A stretch of 64,000 bases of DNA from Flavobacterium zepuense (GTDB lineage Bacteria > Bacteroidota > Bacteroidia > Flavobacteriales > Flavobacteriaceae): the NCBI RefSeq assembly GCF_007097145.1, contig NZ_VJVZ01000014.1, positions 62,001 through 126,000 on the forward strand, in the 5' to 3' direction. The notes under the pieces are model-generated. The model saw only the letters and a list, made by a program, of their open reading frames with translations. It was not told the DNA's origin and made no database searches. The position numbers and the translations under genes are program-made. Shown here piece after piece: positions 25,461 through 34,100 of this stretch. Numbering within the stretch: position 1 is the stretch's first letter; each line of letters starts with the position of its first letter.

Positions 25461-26438
25461 ATGAAAAGAGTGCAGCATATAATGGCTATTATGGTAGTTA
25501 TGTGCTGCACTTTTTCGTGCAATAAAACTACCGATGCCGGTGGTGAGTCGGCGGGGGATATAAATGAGATATCCATTATCATCAGCGATGTGCTGTGGAA
25601 TGGCGAAGTGGGCGACAGCCTGCGCAAAAAGCTCGCCGCCCCGGTAGATGGCCTTACTATGGAGGAGCCCCTTTTTACCCTTAACCAGTACCATGAGCAG
25701 TCGTTTAGCGGCGAGCTTAAAAACGGCCGCAACATTATTTATATTGATAAAGGCCCCAAAAAGGGCTTTAAGATAAAACAGGACGGTGCCTGCAAGCCGC
25801 AAAATATGTTTACCATTACGGGTAAATCTATCGATGAGCTGCTGATGGAAATCCAGATGCATGCCGATGAGATGATACGCGTTATAAGGCAAACAGAGAT
25901 ATCTGAAAACCAAAAGCGCAACGAAAAGGCAGGGCTGCTTAACACCGCCGATTTTGCTTCACGCTACGGTATAAGCATTAAGATGCCGGCCAGTTACAAA
26001 TATGCCCTTAAGAATAATGAGTTTTTATGGCTTAAAAAAGACATACCCGGCGGTAACGCCAACATGCTGTTTTACAAAGTGCCTTACACTACTATTGAGA
26101 ACCATAAGGATATTGCAGGCAATATTATAAAAATGCGTGATTCTGTAGGCAATATGTACATACACGGACAGGATGTAGGTACCTACATGGTTACAGAGGA
26201 GGCGTATTCGCCCTACCTGTTCATGACCAGCTTTAACGAAAGGCGCGCTTTTGAAACCCGCGGCAACTGGGAAATGGCCAACGATTTTATGAACGGCCCT
26301 TTTGTTAACTATGCCATTCGTGATGACAAGCACAATTGCTACCTTGTTATAGAGGGTTTTATTTACAGCCCGTCATCACCTAAAAGGGATCTTATAGTAG
26401 ATCTTGAGTCCATAATTAAGTCGGTTAAATTTCAATGA
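25461..26438 (+). CDS. DUF4837 family lipoprotein
   Basis: A protein of about 325 residues with a lipobox (C-C-T-F-S-C), of the Bacteroidetes-only DUF4837 family, function unknown. The start M-K-R-V at 25461 gives the normal lipoprotein signal; another ATG at 25440 abuts the mltD stop and could equally be used. Conserved blocks include D-V-L-W-N-G-E-V-G-D and R-A-F-E-T-R-G-N-W. Its position between mltD and an acetyltransferase gene hints at a cell-envelope role. Confidence 0.8.
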   Translation: MKRVQHIMAIMVVMCCTFSCNKTTDAGGESAGDINEISIIISDVLWNGEVGDSLRKKLAAPVDGLTMEEPLFTLNQYHEQSFSGELKNGRNIIYIDKGPKKGFKIKQDGACKPQNMFTITGKSIDELLMEIQMHADEMIRVIRQTEISENQKRNEKAGLLNTADFASRYGISIKMPASYKYALKNNEFLWLKKDIPGGNANMLFYKVPYTTIENHKDIAGNIIKMRDSVGNMYIHGQDVGTYMVTEEAYSPYLFMTSFNERRAFETRGNWEMANDFMNGPFVNYAIRDDKHNCYLVIEGFIYSPSSPKRDLIVDLESIIKSVKFQ

Positions 26439-26881
26439 GCATACAATTCAAAATAAAGCCTTTTAACGCACTTTCTGTACAGGAACTATACGAGAGCCTC
26501 AAGGTGCGCGCAGATGTGTTTGTGGTGGAGCAAAATTGCGTTTACCCCGATGTTGACGGCAAGGATGATAAAGCGCTGCACCTGCTTGGCACGTTTGATG
26601 GCAAAGTAGTGGCTTACGCCCGCCTTTTTGCACCCGGCTATTATTTTGACAATGCCTCTATAGGCCGCGTGGTTATAGATGCCGCCTACCGCGACCGCAA
26701 ATGGGGGCACAACCTTATGCAGGCAGCCATTACAGGAATACAGGAATATTATAACACTACTGCCATAACCATTTCGGCACAATTGTACCTTAAAAAGTTT
26801 TATGAGGGCCACGGTTTTGTTCAGGAAGGTGAGGGTTATCTGGAAGATGACATCCCGCACATCAGGATGAATAGGCTTTAG
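26435..26881 (+). CDS. GNAT acetyltransferase, ElaA-like
   Basis: A 148-residue single-domain GNAT protein. The ElaA pattern is clear: L-K-V-R-A-D-V-F-V-V-E-Q-N-C-V-Y-P-D-V-D-G-K-D near the start, I-G-R-V-V-I as the acetyl-CoA-binding strand, R-D-R-K-W-G-H-N-L-M as the pyrophosphate loop, and F-Y-E-G-H-G-F near the end. The acceptor is unknown. Start and DUF4837 stop overlap by 4 bases (ATGA), which suggests translational coupling. Confidence 0.85.
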   Translation: MSIQFKIKPFNALSVQELYESLKVRADVFVVEQNCVYPDVDGKDDKALHLLGTFDGKVVAYARLFAPGYYFDNASIGRVVIDAAYRDRKWGHNLMQAAITGIQEYYNTTAITISAQLYLKKFYEGHGFVQEGEGYLEDDIPHIRMNRL

Positions 26882-27331
26882 GAAATTCCAAGTTCCAAAT
26901 CACGAATTTCAAACTGAGGGAAAAATTCCAAATCACGAATCTCAAAATTTGGGCATAAAAATTCAACTCAATTTCCGGATTTGGGCATCGATTTTTTAAA
27001 CCTCAAATCGTTCAGTTTTTAAATCTCCAAAAAAAGCCAATCTCAAAGTCCAAAAGTGAAATATTAAGCTTTTTGGCTTTAGGAAACTTTTTTACGATAT
27101 ATCGTGAAAAATGGCTTGGTAGATTAAAAACGGGTATTGGTATACAAAACCGCTCCCTACGTATATTAGTTTTTTGGCTAACCCTTCTTTACCGTTACTT
27201 TGTATAAACCTTTAGAATTAGCAGCCGGCACACCGGCTACAGATATTTAGAGTTTTATGTTAAATTGGTTATTTGTTGGTTAGCCCGTAAAGATTCATAG
27301 CTTTACGGGCTAAGGTTTTTATAAGATATTG
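26882..27331. repeat. Intergenic region with short repeats and a terminator
   Basis: No gene is seen. It holds a tandem pair of the word TTCCAAATCACGAAT (26893-26907 and 26926-26940), a copy of a dispersed repeat AAAGTCCAAAAGTGAAATAT at 27045-27064 (other copies near 39399, 47608, 47701 and 62891), two ATTTGGGCAT words, and a strong hairpin at 27281-27312. Confidence 0.5.
27281..27318. terminator. Terminator between convergent transcripts
   Basis: TAGCCCGTAAAG (27281-27292) pairs perfectly with CTTTACGGGCTA (27301-27312) and is followed on the plus strand by AGGTTTTT. It can end plus-strand transcription and perhaps also the OmpA operon arriving from the right. Confidence 0.7.
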
Positions 27332-28201
27332 CTAATTAGCTACTTTAGTAACCAGTATCTCTACACGTTTGTTGTCGCTTTCGGCGCCATTGGGTATGGG
27401 GTACTGCCTGCCGTAGCCGTTAAAGGTCATACGTTCTTTAGCTATTCCATTCTTTAGTAAGTAGTTATAAATAAATCGCGCACGGTTTAGGGAGAGGTGG
27501 TTTTCCTGGGTATCTTCATCTACGGCATCCTTCTGGTAGCTGTAAATGCAGCACACATGGCCCTGTATCTCAAAGTATAACTGCGGGTTACGCTTAAGGT
27601 AGGCCAAGAGGTCTACGAGAGCCTTTCCCGATCGTTTCCTGAGTTCGCTGCGCCCGCCAATAAACACCAGCTTATCCAACAGCAGTCGGTCGCCCACCTG
27701 TAAGTTGTCGCTAAAGGCTTTGTAAACAAAGTGTTCCGGCTCGGGTTCTTTAGGGGCAATGGCGGTAACCGGTGTGATATTGGTAACAGGAATGTCTTCT
27801 ATAGCCAACTTAGTAGCTGAAATATAGCGTATTACGATATCGGTACGCCTGTTCTTGCTGCGTGCGGCGAGGGTATCAATAGTATTTTCGAGGGGTAGCT
27901 CCCCAATCCCTTTAATTTCGATACTTACAGGATTGTTTTTAAAGTAGTTAGCAAAGTACTGTGCCCTTTTTTGCGACAGCGCTACGTTATATGCAACGCT
28001 TCCGGTATCATCGCAGTAGCCGGTAAGGGTAACGTTTTGTATGGTAATTGTATCCAGTATTTTGGTAAACGACAGGAAGCCATCCATCTGAACATCAGTG
28101 GGTACGGCCTTATCATTATCAAAATAGGCGGTATATTTCAGGGTCTGCCCACAAGCTGAAAAGCCTGTAAGCAGCATTGCTATTGCAACAAGCCTGAGCA
28201 T
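27332..28201 (-). CDS. Double OmpA-domain lipoprotein or secreted protein (second copy)
   Basis: A 289-residue protein with two OmpA-like domains (about 25-130 and 170-288). Both have the L-S-x-x-R-A-x-x/F layout and the final G-Y-G-x-x-x-P-I-P-N-G-A-E-S-D-N-K-R-V-E-I region, which in OmpA binds diaminopimelate of peptidoglycan. The N-terminus ends in F-S-A-C-G, a probable lipobox (cysteine 17). A G-H-V-C-C motif is shared with the next gene upstream. Last gene of the kup operon, 2 bases after its paralogue. Confidence 0.8.
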   Translation of the reverse strand: MLRLVAIAMLLTGFSACGQTLKYTAYFDNDKAVPTDVQMDGFLSFTKILDTITIQNVTLTGYCDDTGSVAYNVALSQKRAQYFANYFKNNPVSIEIKGIGELPLENTIDTLAARSKNRRTDIVIRYISATKLAIEDIPVTNITPVTAIAPKEPEPEHFVYKAFSDNLQVGDRLLLDKLVFIGGRSELRKRSGKALVDLLAYLKRNPQLYFEIQGHVCCIYSYQKDAVDEDTQENHLSLNRARFIYNYLLKNGIAKERMTFNGYGRQYPIPNGAESDNKRVEILVTKVAN

Positions 28202-28203
28202 AC

Positions 28204-29019
28204 TTATGCTTTAGTGATTACAAGTTCAACACGGCGGTCGTACTCGGTACCTTTGCCCAGGGGCTGGGTGTTACCATAGCCTTTGTAGGTCATGCGTGTT
28301 GAGGCTATTTTTTTGGAAACCAAAAACTTAAACACAGTAAAGGCCCGGTTTTTAGAGAGTTCGCGCTTGCGGGTGTCTTTGTCTATGGCCTCTTTCTGGA
28401 AGCTTGGCGTACAGCAAATATGCCCCTGGATCTCAAAGTTGAGGTTCTTGTACTTTTGCAGCAGGCGGGCAACCTTTTCCAGCTCCAGCCTTGATTTTGC
28501 CGTTAGCTTGCTGCTGCCGCGCTCAAACAATATGTTTTCCAGGTAAATGCGGTCGCCCACAATTAAATCCTTTTTAAGGGCGGTATAAAAGCCCGGCATA
28601 GGTTTGGGTGGGGGCACAGGCTTAAAGTTAACCACAACGTCTACACGGCGGTTCTTAGAGCGTGCCTCGCTCACGTTGTCTATGTCTTCTTCAAGCAATA
28701 TACGGCCTTTGCCCTCTATGGTAACAATGATCTTGTTCTTAATGCCTCGGCCTATAAGCGTATCGCGAATGGTGTTGGCGCGGTTGTTAGAGAGCTTAAA
28801 GTTGTAGGCATCCTTACCGCGGTCGTCGCAATAGCCAAATATCTGGATGGTTTCTATACGGGCGGTGTCAATGGCCTTTATGAATGCCACCGCATTGTTG
28901 CCCTGTTTTTCGTCGAGATTATATTTATCAAACTCAAAGTAGACAGAAAACACCGTCTCTTCCTGGGCTATGGCAAGTACAGGGAGTATGAGCAGCAATA
29001 AATATATCAAACGTTTCAT
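28204..29019 (-). CDS. Double OmpA-domain secreted protein (first copy)
   Basis: A 271-residue protein with an ordinary signal peptide (cleavage after A-I-A-Q, about 19) and two OmpA-like domains (about 22-130 and 160-270). Both contain S-N/K-N-R-A and S-K-N-R-R-V-D/Y-D-R-R-V-E-L segments expected for peptidoglycan binding, and the second has G-H-I-C-C with a possible disulphide pair. It is a paralogue of the following gene with the same layout but a different export signal. It starts 3 bases after the kup stop. Confidence 0.8.
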   Translation of the reverse strand: MKRLIYLLLLILPVLAIAQEETVFSVYFEFDKYNLDEKQGNNAVAFIKAIDTARIETIQIFGYCDDRGKDAYNFKLSNNRANTIRDTLIGRGIKNKIIVTIEGKGRILLEEDIDNVSEARSKNRRVDVVVNFKPVPPPKPMPGFYTALKKDLIVGDRIYLENILFERGSSKLTAKSRLELEKVARLLQKYKNLNFEIQGHICCTPSFQKEAIDKDTRKRELSKNRAFTVFKFLVSKKIASTRMTYKGYGNTQPLGKGTEYDRRVELVITKA

Positions 29020-29022
29020 GTA

Positions 29023-31008
29023 CTAATTATGATGGTGGTGGTGCGGGTCGTCTATCCTGCAAAGGCTTATATCCTCCGGCGGGTGTATCACGATAGGGAA
29101 TTTCTCTACTTTAACCGAGCTGCTGTCAAGCCCAAACGCACGCCCTTCGGATAAACTCACTTTTTTAAGCATAAAGTAAATATCAAGGATAACACGTTCG
29201 TACCAAGGCAATTCGTTATCGTAAGAAAGGAACTTCTCTATAATTACAAACTTAAAATCGCCAATAACATTGTTTCGGTTAAGCGATAAATAACGGCTGG
29301 TAATATCTACCTCGCCTTTTTTAACCATATCGCGAACTACCTGCTTAAACATCAGGTTAATACGCGGCTGAACCCTAAAGCCAAGGTAAAAATCTACACG
29401 TATAACATCATCCTTCATAATTTCCCTAACGCGGTAGTCCATACGGTACGGTTCATCAACCACATTTACGTGTACAAACCAGTAAATATCAGCACGTTTT
29501 GGGCGTTTTTGTAGAATCGAATAGATAATTTTCGACTCAATTTCGTCGCCTAAATTTGCATTAGTCATGTACACCAGGTGGGTGGCATATTTAGGTATGG
29601 TATCGTCGTTACTCAGCTCGGCAAGTACGTTCTTGTAGTTGTCTATCTTGGTAAACTCGGTATATTCACTGCGAATACGTTTTGCCGCATGCCACACGCC
29701 CATGGTTGCCGCCAGCATGCCCGCTATAATAAGCGATACATAACCACCGTGGTTAAACTTGCTCATGTTAGCAATAAGGAACGAAAATTCTATAGTAAAG
29801 TACACAGCTACAATTAATATTATAAGGAACTTGTTGTAGCGTTTCATAACCATGTAGTAGCCTAACAGGGTGGTAGTCATTATCATACACATTACAATAG
29901 CAAGGCCGTAAGCTGCCTCCATATTGCCCGATTCTTCAAAATGCAGTACTATAAATACACAGCCCCAGAATAACAGCCAGTTGATGGATGGGATGTATAT
30001 CTGCCCCTTAAGCTCGGTTGGGAATTTAATAGAAACCTTAGGCCAGAAGTTAAGGCGCATGGCCTCACTTATTAGTGTAAACGACCCACTAATTAAGGCC
30101 TGGGAGGCTATAACCGCTGCCGATGTTGCAATGGCGATACCAAACGGAAGGAACCAGTCCGGCATTAGCAAGTAGAATGGGTTAGCCGGTACACCCGGAT
30201 TTGGGCTAAGCGTGGCAAGTGTTTTGCCTTCGTGCGCTATAAGATAGGCACCCTGCCCAAAGTAGTTGATGACCAGCATACTTTTTACAAATATCCAGCT
30301 TACCCTGATGTTGCTTCGCCCGGTGTGGCCCATATCGCTGTACAGCGCCTCGGCCCCGGTGGTACACAAAAATACAAAGCCCAGTACATAAAATCCATCG
30401 GGGTGTATGCTTAGCAAATGTATAGCGTAATAAGGGTTAAGTGCCTTTAAAACAGAAAGGTGCTCAAACATGGGTATAATGCCCAGTATGCCCAGCATAC
30501 CAAACCACAATAGCATCATAGGGCCAAAGAACTTGCCTATTATAGATGACCCGAATTTTTGTATGATAAAGAGTATGAACAGGATACCAATAACAATAGG
30601 CACTGTATTAAGTTCCGGCCTGTAAATTTTAAGCCCTTCTACAGCAGAAGATATAGAGATGGGTGGGGTAATAATACCATCGGCGAGGAGGGCGCTACCT
30701 CCAAGTATCGCCGGTATAATGAGCCCTTTTTTCTTAAGCCTTTTTACAAGGGTGTACAGTGAGAAAATACCACCTTCGCCCTTGTTATCTGCCTGGAGCG
30801 TAAGGATTACGTATTTTAAAGTGGTTTGTAGTGTAAGTGTCCAGAAAATACAGGATAAAGCACCAAGTACTATTTCTGCATTTATAGGATCTTTTCCTAT
30901 CAGAGGTTTCATTACGTACAGGGGCGACGTACCTATATCTCCATAAATAATACCCAATGTAACTAATAGTCCGCCTACTGTTACCTTGTTAAGGTTTTTG
31001 TGACTCAC
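29023..31008 (-). CDS. kup: KUP-family potassium uptake protein
   Basis: A 661-residue K+/H+ symporter. The first 450 residues hold about 12 membrane helices, beginning with G-I-I-Y-G-D-I-G-T-S-P-L-Y-V (the family's first-helix signature) and including A-D-G-I-I-T-P-P-I-S. The last 200 residues form the soluble C-terminal domain. The end is unusual: D-D-P-H-H-H-H-H-N, a run of five histidines that could bind metal. It leads an operon with two double-OmpA proteins. A TAACTTTG box lies at 31029-31036. Confidence 0.92.
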   Translation of the reverse strand: MSHKNLNKVTVGGLLVTLGIIYGDIGTSPLYVMKPLIGKDPINAEIVLGALSCIFWTLTLQTTLKYVILTLQADNKGEGGIFSLYTLVKRLKKKGLIIPAILGGSALLADGIITPPISISSAVEGLKIYRPELNTVPIVIGILFILFIIQKFGSSIIGKFFGPMMLLWFGMLGILGIIPMFEHLSVLKALNPYYAIHLLSIHPDGFYVLGFVFLCTTGAEALYSDMGHTGRSNIRVSWIFVKSMLVINYFGQGAYLIAHEGKTLATLSPNPGVPANPFYLLMPDWFLPFGIAIATSAAVIASQALISGSFTLISEAMRLNFWPKVSIKFPTELKGQIYIPSINWLLFWGCVFIVLHFEESGNMEAAYGLAIVMCMIMTTTLLGYYMVMKRYNKFLIILIVAVYFTIEFSFLIANMSKFNHGGYVSLIIAGMLAATMGVWHAAKRIRSEYTEFTKIDNYKNVLAELSNDDTIPKYATHLVYMTNANLGDEIESKIIYSILQKRPKRADIYWFVHVNVVDEPYRMDYRVREIMKDDVIRVDFYLGFRVQPRINLMFKQVVRDMVKKGEVDITSRYLSLNRNNVIGDFKFVIIEKFLSYDNELPWYERVILDIYFMLKKVSLSEGRAFGLDSSSVKVEKFPIVIHPPEDISLCRIDDPHHHHHN

Positions 31009-31028
31009 AGTAAAATTGAATTAAACAA

Positions 31029-31036
31029 CAAAGTTA
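31029..31036 (-). promoter_or_regulatory. Putative -7 box of the kup operon
   Basis: TAACTTTG on the minus strand fits TAnnTTTG and lies about 20 bases upstream of the kup start. No correctly spaced TTG was found. Confidence 0.35.
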
Positions 31037-31166
31037 CAAGATTTTAAATCAATAGCCATTGTTAGGGCCTAATATTTAATGCTTAGCAAAACTGAAGGTT
31101 TATGCCAAATAGTTTGCATTTACTGCCCGATTTTATACTGTTTTTTGCCAACTTAAACGCTTTTTG

Positions 31167-31183
31167 ACTATTACAGTAATAGT
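31167..31183. other. 17-bp palindrome upstream of kup
   Basis: ACTATTAC-A-GTAATAGT, a perfect 8-1-8 palindrome about 160 bases upstream of kup and 23 bases behind the rhodanese gene stop. It could be an operator or a weak terminator; no U-tract follows. Confidence 0.35.
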
Positions 31184-31205
31184 ACGTAATTGCGTTATGT
31201 ATTTG

Positions 31206-32411
31206 TTAAGCGCTTGTTGCCAGTTTTTTACCGCTGCGCGACCACTCGCTCCACGAGCCAACGTATAATTTTGGGATGGGAAGCCCGGCATAATCCATAG
31301 CTAAAAGGGTATGGCAGGCCGTAACGCCCGACCCGCAATGTACTATTACATTCTGTGGATCGATATTGGCTAAAGCATCGGTATATTTCTCTCGTAAGGC
31401 TGTAGCCGATAGGAAAAGCCCATCACCATCTAAATTACCGGAAAACGGAATGTTAACTGCACCGGGAATGTGCCCTGCAACAAGGTCGATAGGTTCGGTA
31501 AGCCCATTGTAACGGTTGGCATCGCGAACATCAATTACCATAGCATCTTTATTGGTAGCTGCAATTTCTACATCATCGATAGTAGCAAGAGGCAGTTGCC
31601 ATCGATAATAAGTATTTGGGAAAAGATCTAAAATTGGGTGCTGAGGTAGTTCTGTGCCACTGCATACAGGAAAACCGGCATCAACCGCCGCCTGAAAACC
31701 GCCGTTTAGCACCTGTACTTTAGCAAAGCTGGCAGCCTGATACATCCACCAAAAACGGGCAGCGGCATTGGCTCCATTCTTATCATCATATACCACAATA
31801 CGATTTCGGCGTGCTGTACCTAACCTGTTTAATACTTGTCCAAACTTTTCTATCGTCGGCAAGGGGTGCCTGCCACCATTTTTTGGATCCGCAGGAATTT
31901 CGGCAAGCTCGGTATCTAAATCAACATATAGAGCCCCTGCAAGATGCTGTTTGTAATAGTTTTCACGCCCCTGCGCCCCTGCACTTGCATCTATAAGGAT
32001 GAGGTTTTCTTTGGGCAGCTTGATAAGCTCATCTGCCTGGATAATTGATGCTGCATAGTAACCTTCTTCGAACCTTCTTGTCCATTTTTTCATGTAAACG
32101 TCAAAATCAACATCCCAAAAAAAAGGTGAAGGGCAAAAGGCCACTATTTCTTCTGCTATGTCGGCAAAGCGCCTTTCGAATAGCGTATCGGTTTCAAAAT
32201 TATAAGACTGGTCGTAATAAATGCTATTCAAAAAATTACCATTGTCTAAATCTTCTTTTTTAAGGCCTTGATCTTTAAGTATTGCGAGCCATGAAAATAA
32301 ATCAACAATAAACTTTTCGTAAGAAGCTACATCCATATCTTTCATATACCCGTATGAAAGTTTTTCCTTCAGGATATTTTTTACATCATCTAACTTGTAG
32401 GGTGTTTCCAT
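31206..32411 (-). CDS. Tandem rhodanese sulfurtransferase with unusual N-terminal domain
   Basis: A 401-residue protein. Residues about 121-400 are a two-domain sulfurtransferase of the 3-mercaptopyruvate type: inactive domain with I-L-I-D-A-S-A-G-A-Q-G and G-G-R-H-P-L-P, then an active domain with V-I-V-H-C-G-S-G-V-T-A (catalytic C359) and W-S-E-W-S. Residues 1-118 are an acidic helical domain that I do not recognise, fused in frame; no start codon lies at the usual sulfurtransferase N-terminus, so the fusion appears real. It follows the S41 protease gene, with a hairpin terminator in between. Confidence 0.8.
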   Translation of the reverse strand: METPYKLDDVKNILKEKLSYGYMKDMDVASYEKFIVDLFSWLAILKDQGLKKEDLDNGNFLNSIYYDQSYNFETDTLFERRFADIAEEIVAFCPSPFFWDVDFDVYMKKWTRRFEEGYYAASIIQADELIKLPKENLILIDASAGAQGRENYYKQHLAGALYVDLDTELAEIPADPKNGGRHPLPTIEKFGQVLNRLGTARRNRIVVYDDKNGANAAARFWWMYQAASFAKVQVLNGGFQAAVDAGFPVCSGTELPQHPILDLFPNTYYRWQLPLATIDDVEIAATNKDAMVIDVRDANRYNGLTEPIDLVAGHIPGAVNIPFSGNLDGDGLFLSATALREKYTDALANIDPQNVIVHCGSGVTACHTLLAMDYAGLPIPKLYVGSWSEWSRSGKKLATSA

Positions 32412-32419
32412 AATTATAT

Positions 32420-32454
32420 AAAAATCCCCATCAGGTTGTTACCAAATGGGGATC
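32420..32454 (-). terminator. Terminator between the S41 protease and rhodanese genes
   Basis: ATCCCCA (32424-32430) pairs with TGGGGAT (32447-32453). On the minus strand it is followed by a T-rich run. It lies 6 bases behind the S41 stop and just ahead of the rhodanese start, so the latter must have its own promoter or rely on read-through. Confidence 0.6.
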
Positions 32455-32459
32455 TTGTT

Positions 32460-34100
32460 TTACTTCTTAGTCAGTATCGCTTTATATTCGGCGTTGTTAG
32501 CCAGGAGTTTGGCTGCCTTTTGTATCTCGGTATTGCTGGTTGTGTAATACTTGTACAGGCCTTCTTTATACTGGTAGCGTTTAATAAGCTCATCGGTAAG
32601 GAGCTGTTTAATTTCCTGCTTGTGTGCAGTAAGTTCTTTCTCCTCGCTTTTTTGCAGTGCTGCGAGCAATGCCTGGTACTCTGCATTAATGCTGGCATCA
32701 ACCTTTTCTTTTTTGGCTACCACAAGGGTTTCCTTAAGGGCTACCTCAGTTTCGGTATCAAATTCAAATTTTTCCTTTTTAAGGTAGGCTTTAAAGGCTT
32801 CAAATTCAGCATCGCTAACGGCAGGTATGTTGTTGCCCACGTTAGGGTTTTTGTAGTAGTAATTGGTAGCGTAGTTAAAAATACCGTCCTTGCGCACAAG
32901 GGCATCGGCAATGGCGCTTTGTTTCGATTCTTCCAGCTCAACATCCGGCAGGATGCCGCCACCATCATAAACGGTACGGCCCGCACGGGTTTTAAAGGCA
33001 TTGTAGTTGGCTTTATCGATACGGATGGCTTTACCATCGGCATCTTTGTGAGTATAGTCCAGAGCCTGTATACCACGGCCACTTGGCGTGTAATAGCGCG
33101 AAATGGTAACTTTTACCTGTGTGCCATACGTAAGGTCTAACGGGCGTTGTACAAGCCCTTTGCCAAAGCTCCTGCTGCCCACAATAACAGCACGGTCTAA
33201 GTCCTGCAGGGCGCCCGAAACAATTTCTGAAGCCGAGGCGCTTTTGCCATCAACCAGGACAACCAACGGGATCTCGGTATCAACCGGGGGTTTCGTGGTT
33301 TTATAGGTATTGTTATACTTTTCGTTTTTAGATTTTGTGGTAACGATAATTTCGCCCTGCGGAATAAACAGGTTACAGATGTTAACCGCCTCATTTAAAA
33401 GCCCGCCCGGGTTACCGCGAAGGTCTAAAATAATGTTTTTAGCGCCCTGGCCTTTAAGGTCGGTTAGCGCGGCTTTGGTTTCCGCCGAAGCCTTGCCGTT
33501 AAACTGCGACAGCACAATATAGCCCGTTTCTTTACCTACAAGGCCATAAAAAGGCACGGCCTTAACATCTACCTCGCTTAGTACAAGTTCTGTACTATTG
33601 GGCTTGCCCTGGCGCAGGTACTTAATATTTATCTTGGTATTTTTAGAGCCCTTAAGCAGTTCGCTGGCATCTTCCTTAAAATCGGCAAGGATAATGTCGC
33701 CAATCTCAATAATTTCATCGCCTGCCTTAAGGCCTGCTTTATCAGCCGGGTAATCTTTATACGGCTCTTTAATGATAAGCTTGCCCTCCTTACGGGTAAT
33801 AAGCGCACCAATGCCGGTATATTCGCCGGTGTTGTTTATTTTAAACTTGGCAACATCGGCCTCGTTAAAATAGTTGGTGTAGGGGTCCAGGTCGGCCAGC
33901 ATGCTTTTAATGGCTTTATCCATAAGCTGCCCGGGGTTGGTTTCGTCTACATAATTGGTGTTTACCGTTTTAAACAGCGTTGTAAATATTTCTATTTGCT
34001 TGGCAATCTCAAAAAAATCGTCTTTAAAGCCTGTTCCCACAAATAAAAACCCCACAGCAACTGCCGGCAACACATATCGTTTCTTTAGTTTATTAAGCAT
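32460..34100 (-). CDS. S41-family C-terminal processing peptidase
   Basis: A 546-residue periplasmic serine protease. There is an N-terminal hydrophobic segment (about 8-25), a PDZ domain (about 90-170) and the catalytic core with K-S-A-S-A-S-E and S-F-G-K-G; S289 and K314 are 25 residues apart, as in E. coli Prc. The C-terminal 130 residues are charged and helical. The start at 34100 overlaps the DUF4349 gene by 8 bases; an upstream in-frame ATG at 34145 would overlap further and lengthen the signal. Probably translationally coupled to DUF4349. Confidence 0.9.
   Translation of the reverse strand: MLNKLKKRYVLPAVAVGFLFVGTGFKDDFFEIAKQIEIFTTLFKTVNTNYVDETNPGQLMDKAIKSMLADLDPYTNYFNEADVAKFKINNTGEYTGIGALITRKEGKLIIKEPYKDYPADKAGLKAGDEIIEIGDIILADFKEDASELLKGSKNTKINIKYLRQGKPNSTELVLSEVDVKAVPFYGLVGKETGYIVLSQFNGKASAETKAALTDLKGQGAKNIILDLRGNPGGLLNEAVNICNLFIPQGEIIVTTKSKNEKYNNTYKTTKPPVDTEIPLVVLVDGKSASASEIVSGALQDLDRAVIVGSRSFGKGLVQRPLDLTYGTQVKVTISRYYTPSGRGIQALDYTHKDADGKAIRIDKANYNAFKTRAGRTVYDGGGILPDVELEESKQSAIADALVRKDGIFNYATNYYYKNPNVGNNIPAVSDAEFEAFKAYLKKEKFEFDTETEVALKETLVVAKKEKVDASINAEYQALLAALQKSEEKELTAHKQEIKQLLTDELIKRYQYKEGLYKYYTTSNTEIQKAAKLLANNAEYKAILTKK

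Noticed and set aside
29023-31008. The kup C-terminal histidine run as a cloning tag
   Set aside because: It is only five histidines followed by asparagine, and the surrounding sequence and codons are ordinary chromosomal sequence with no vector sequence.
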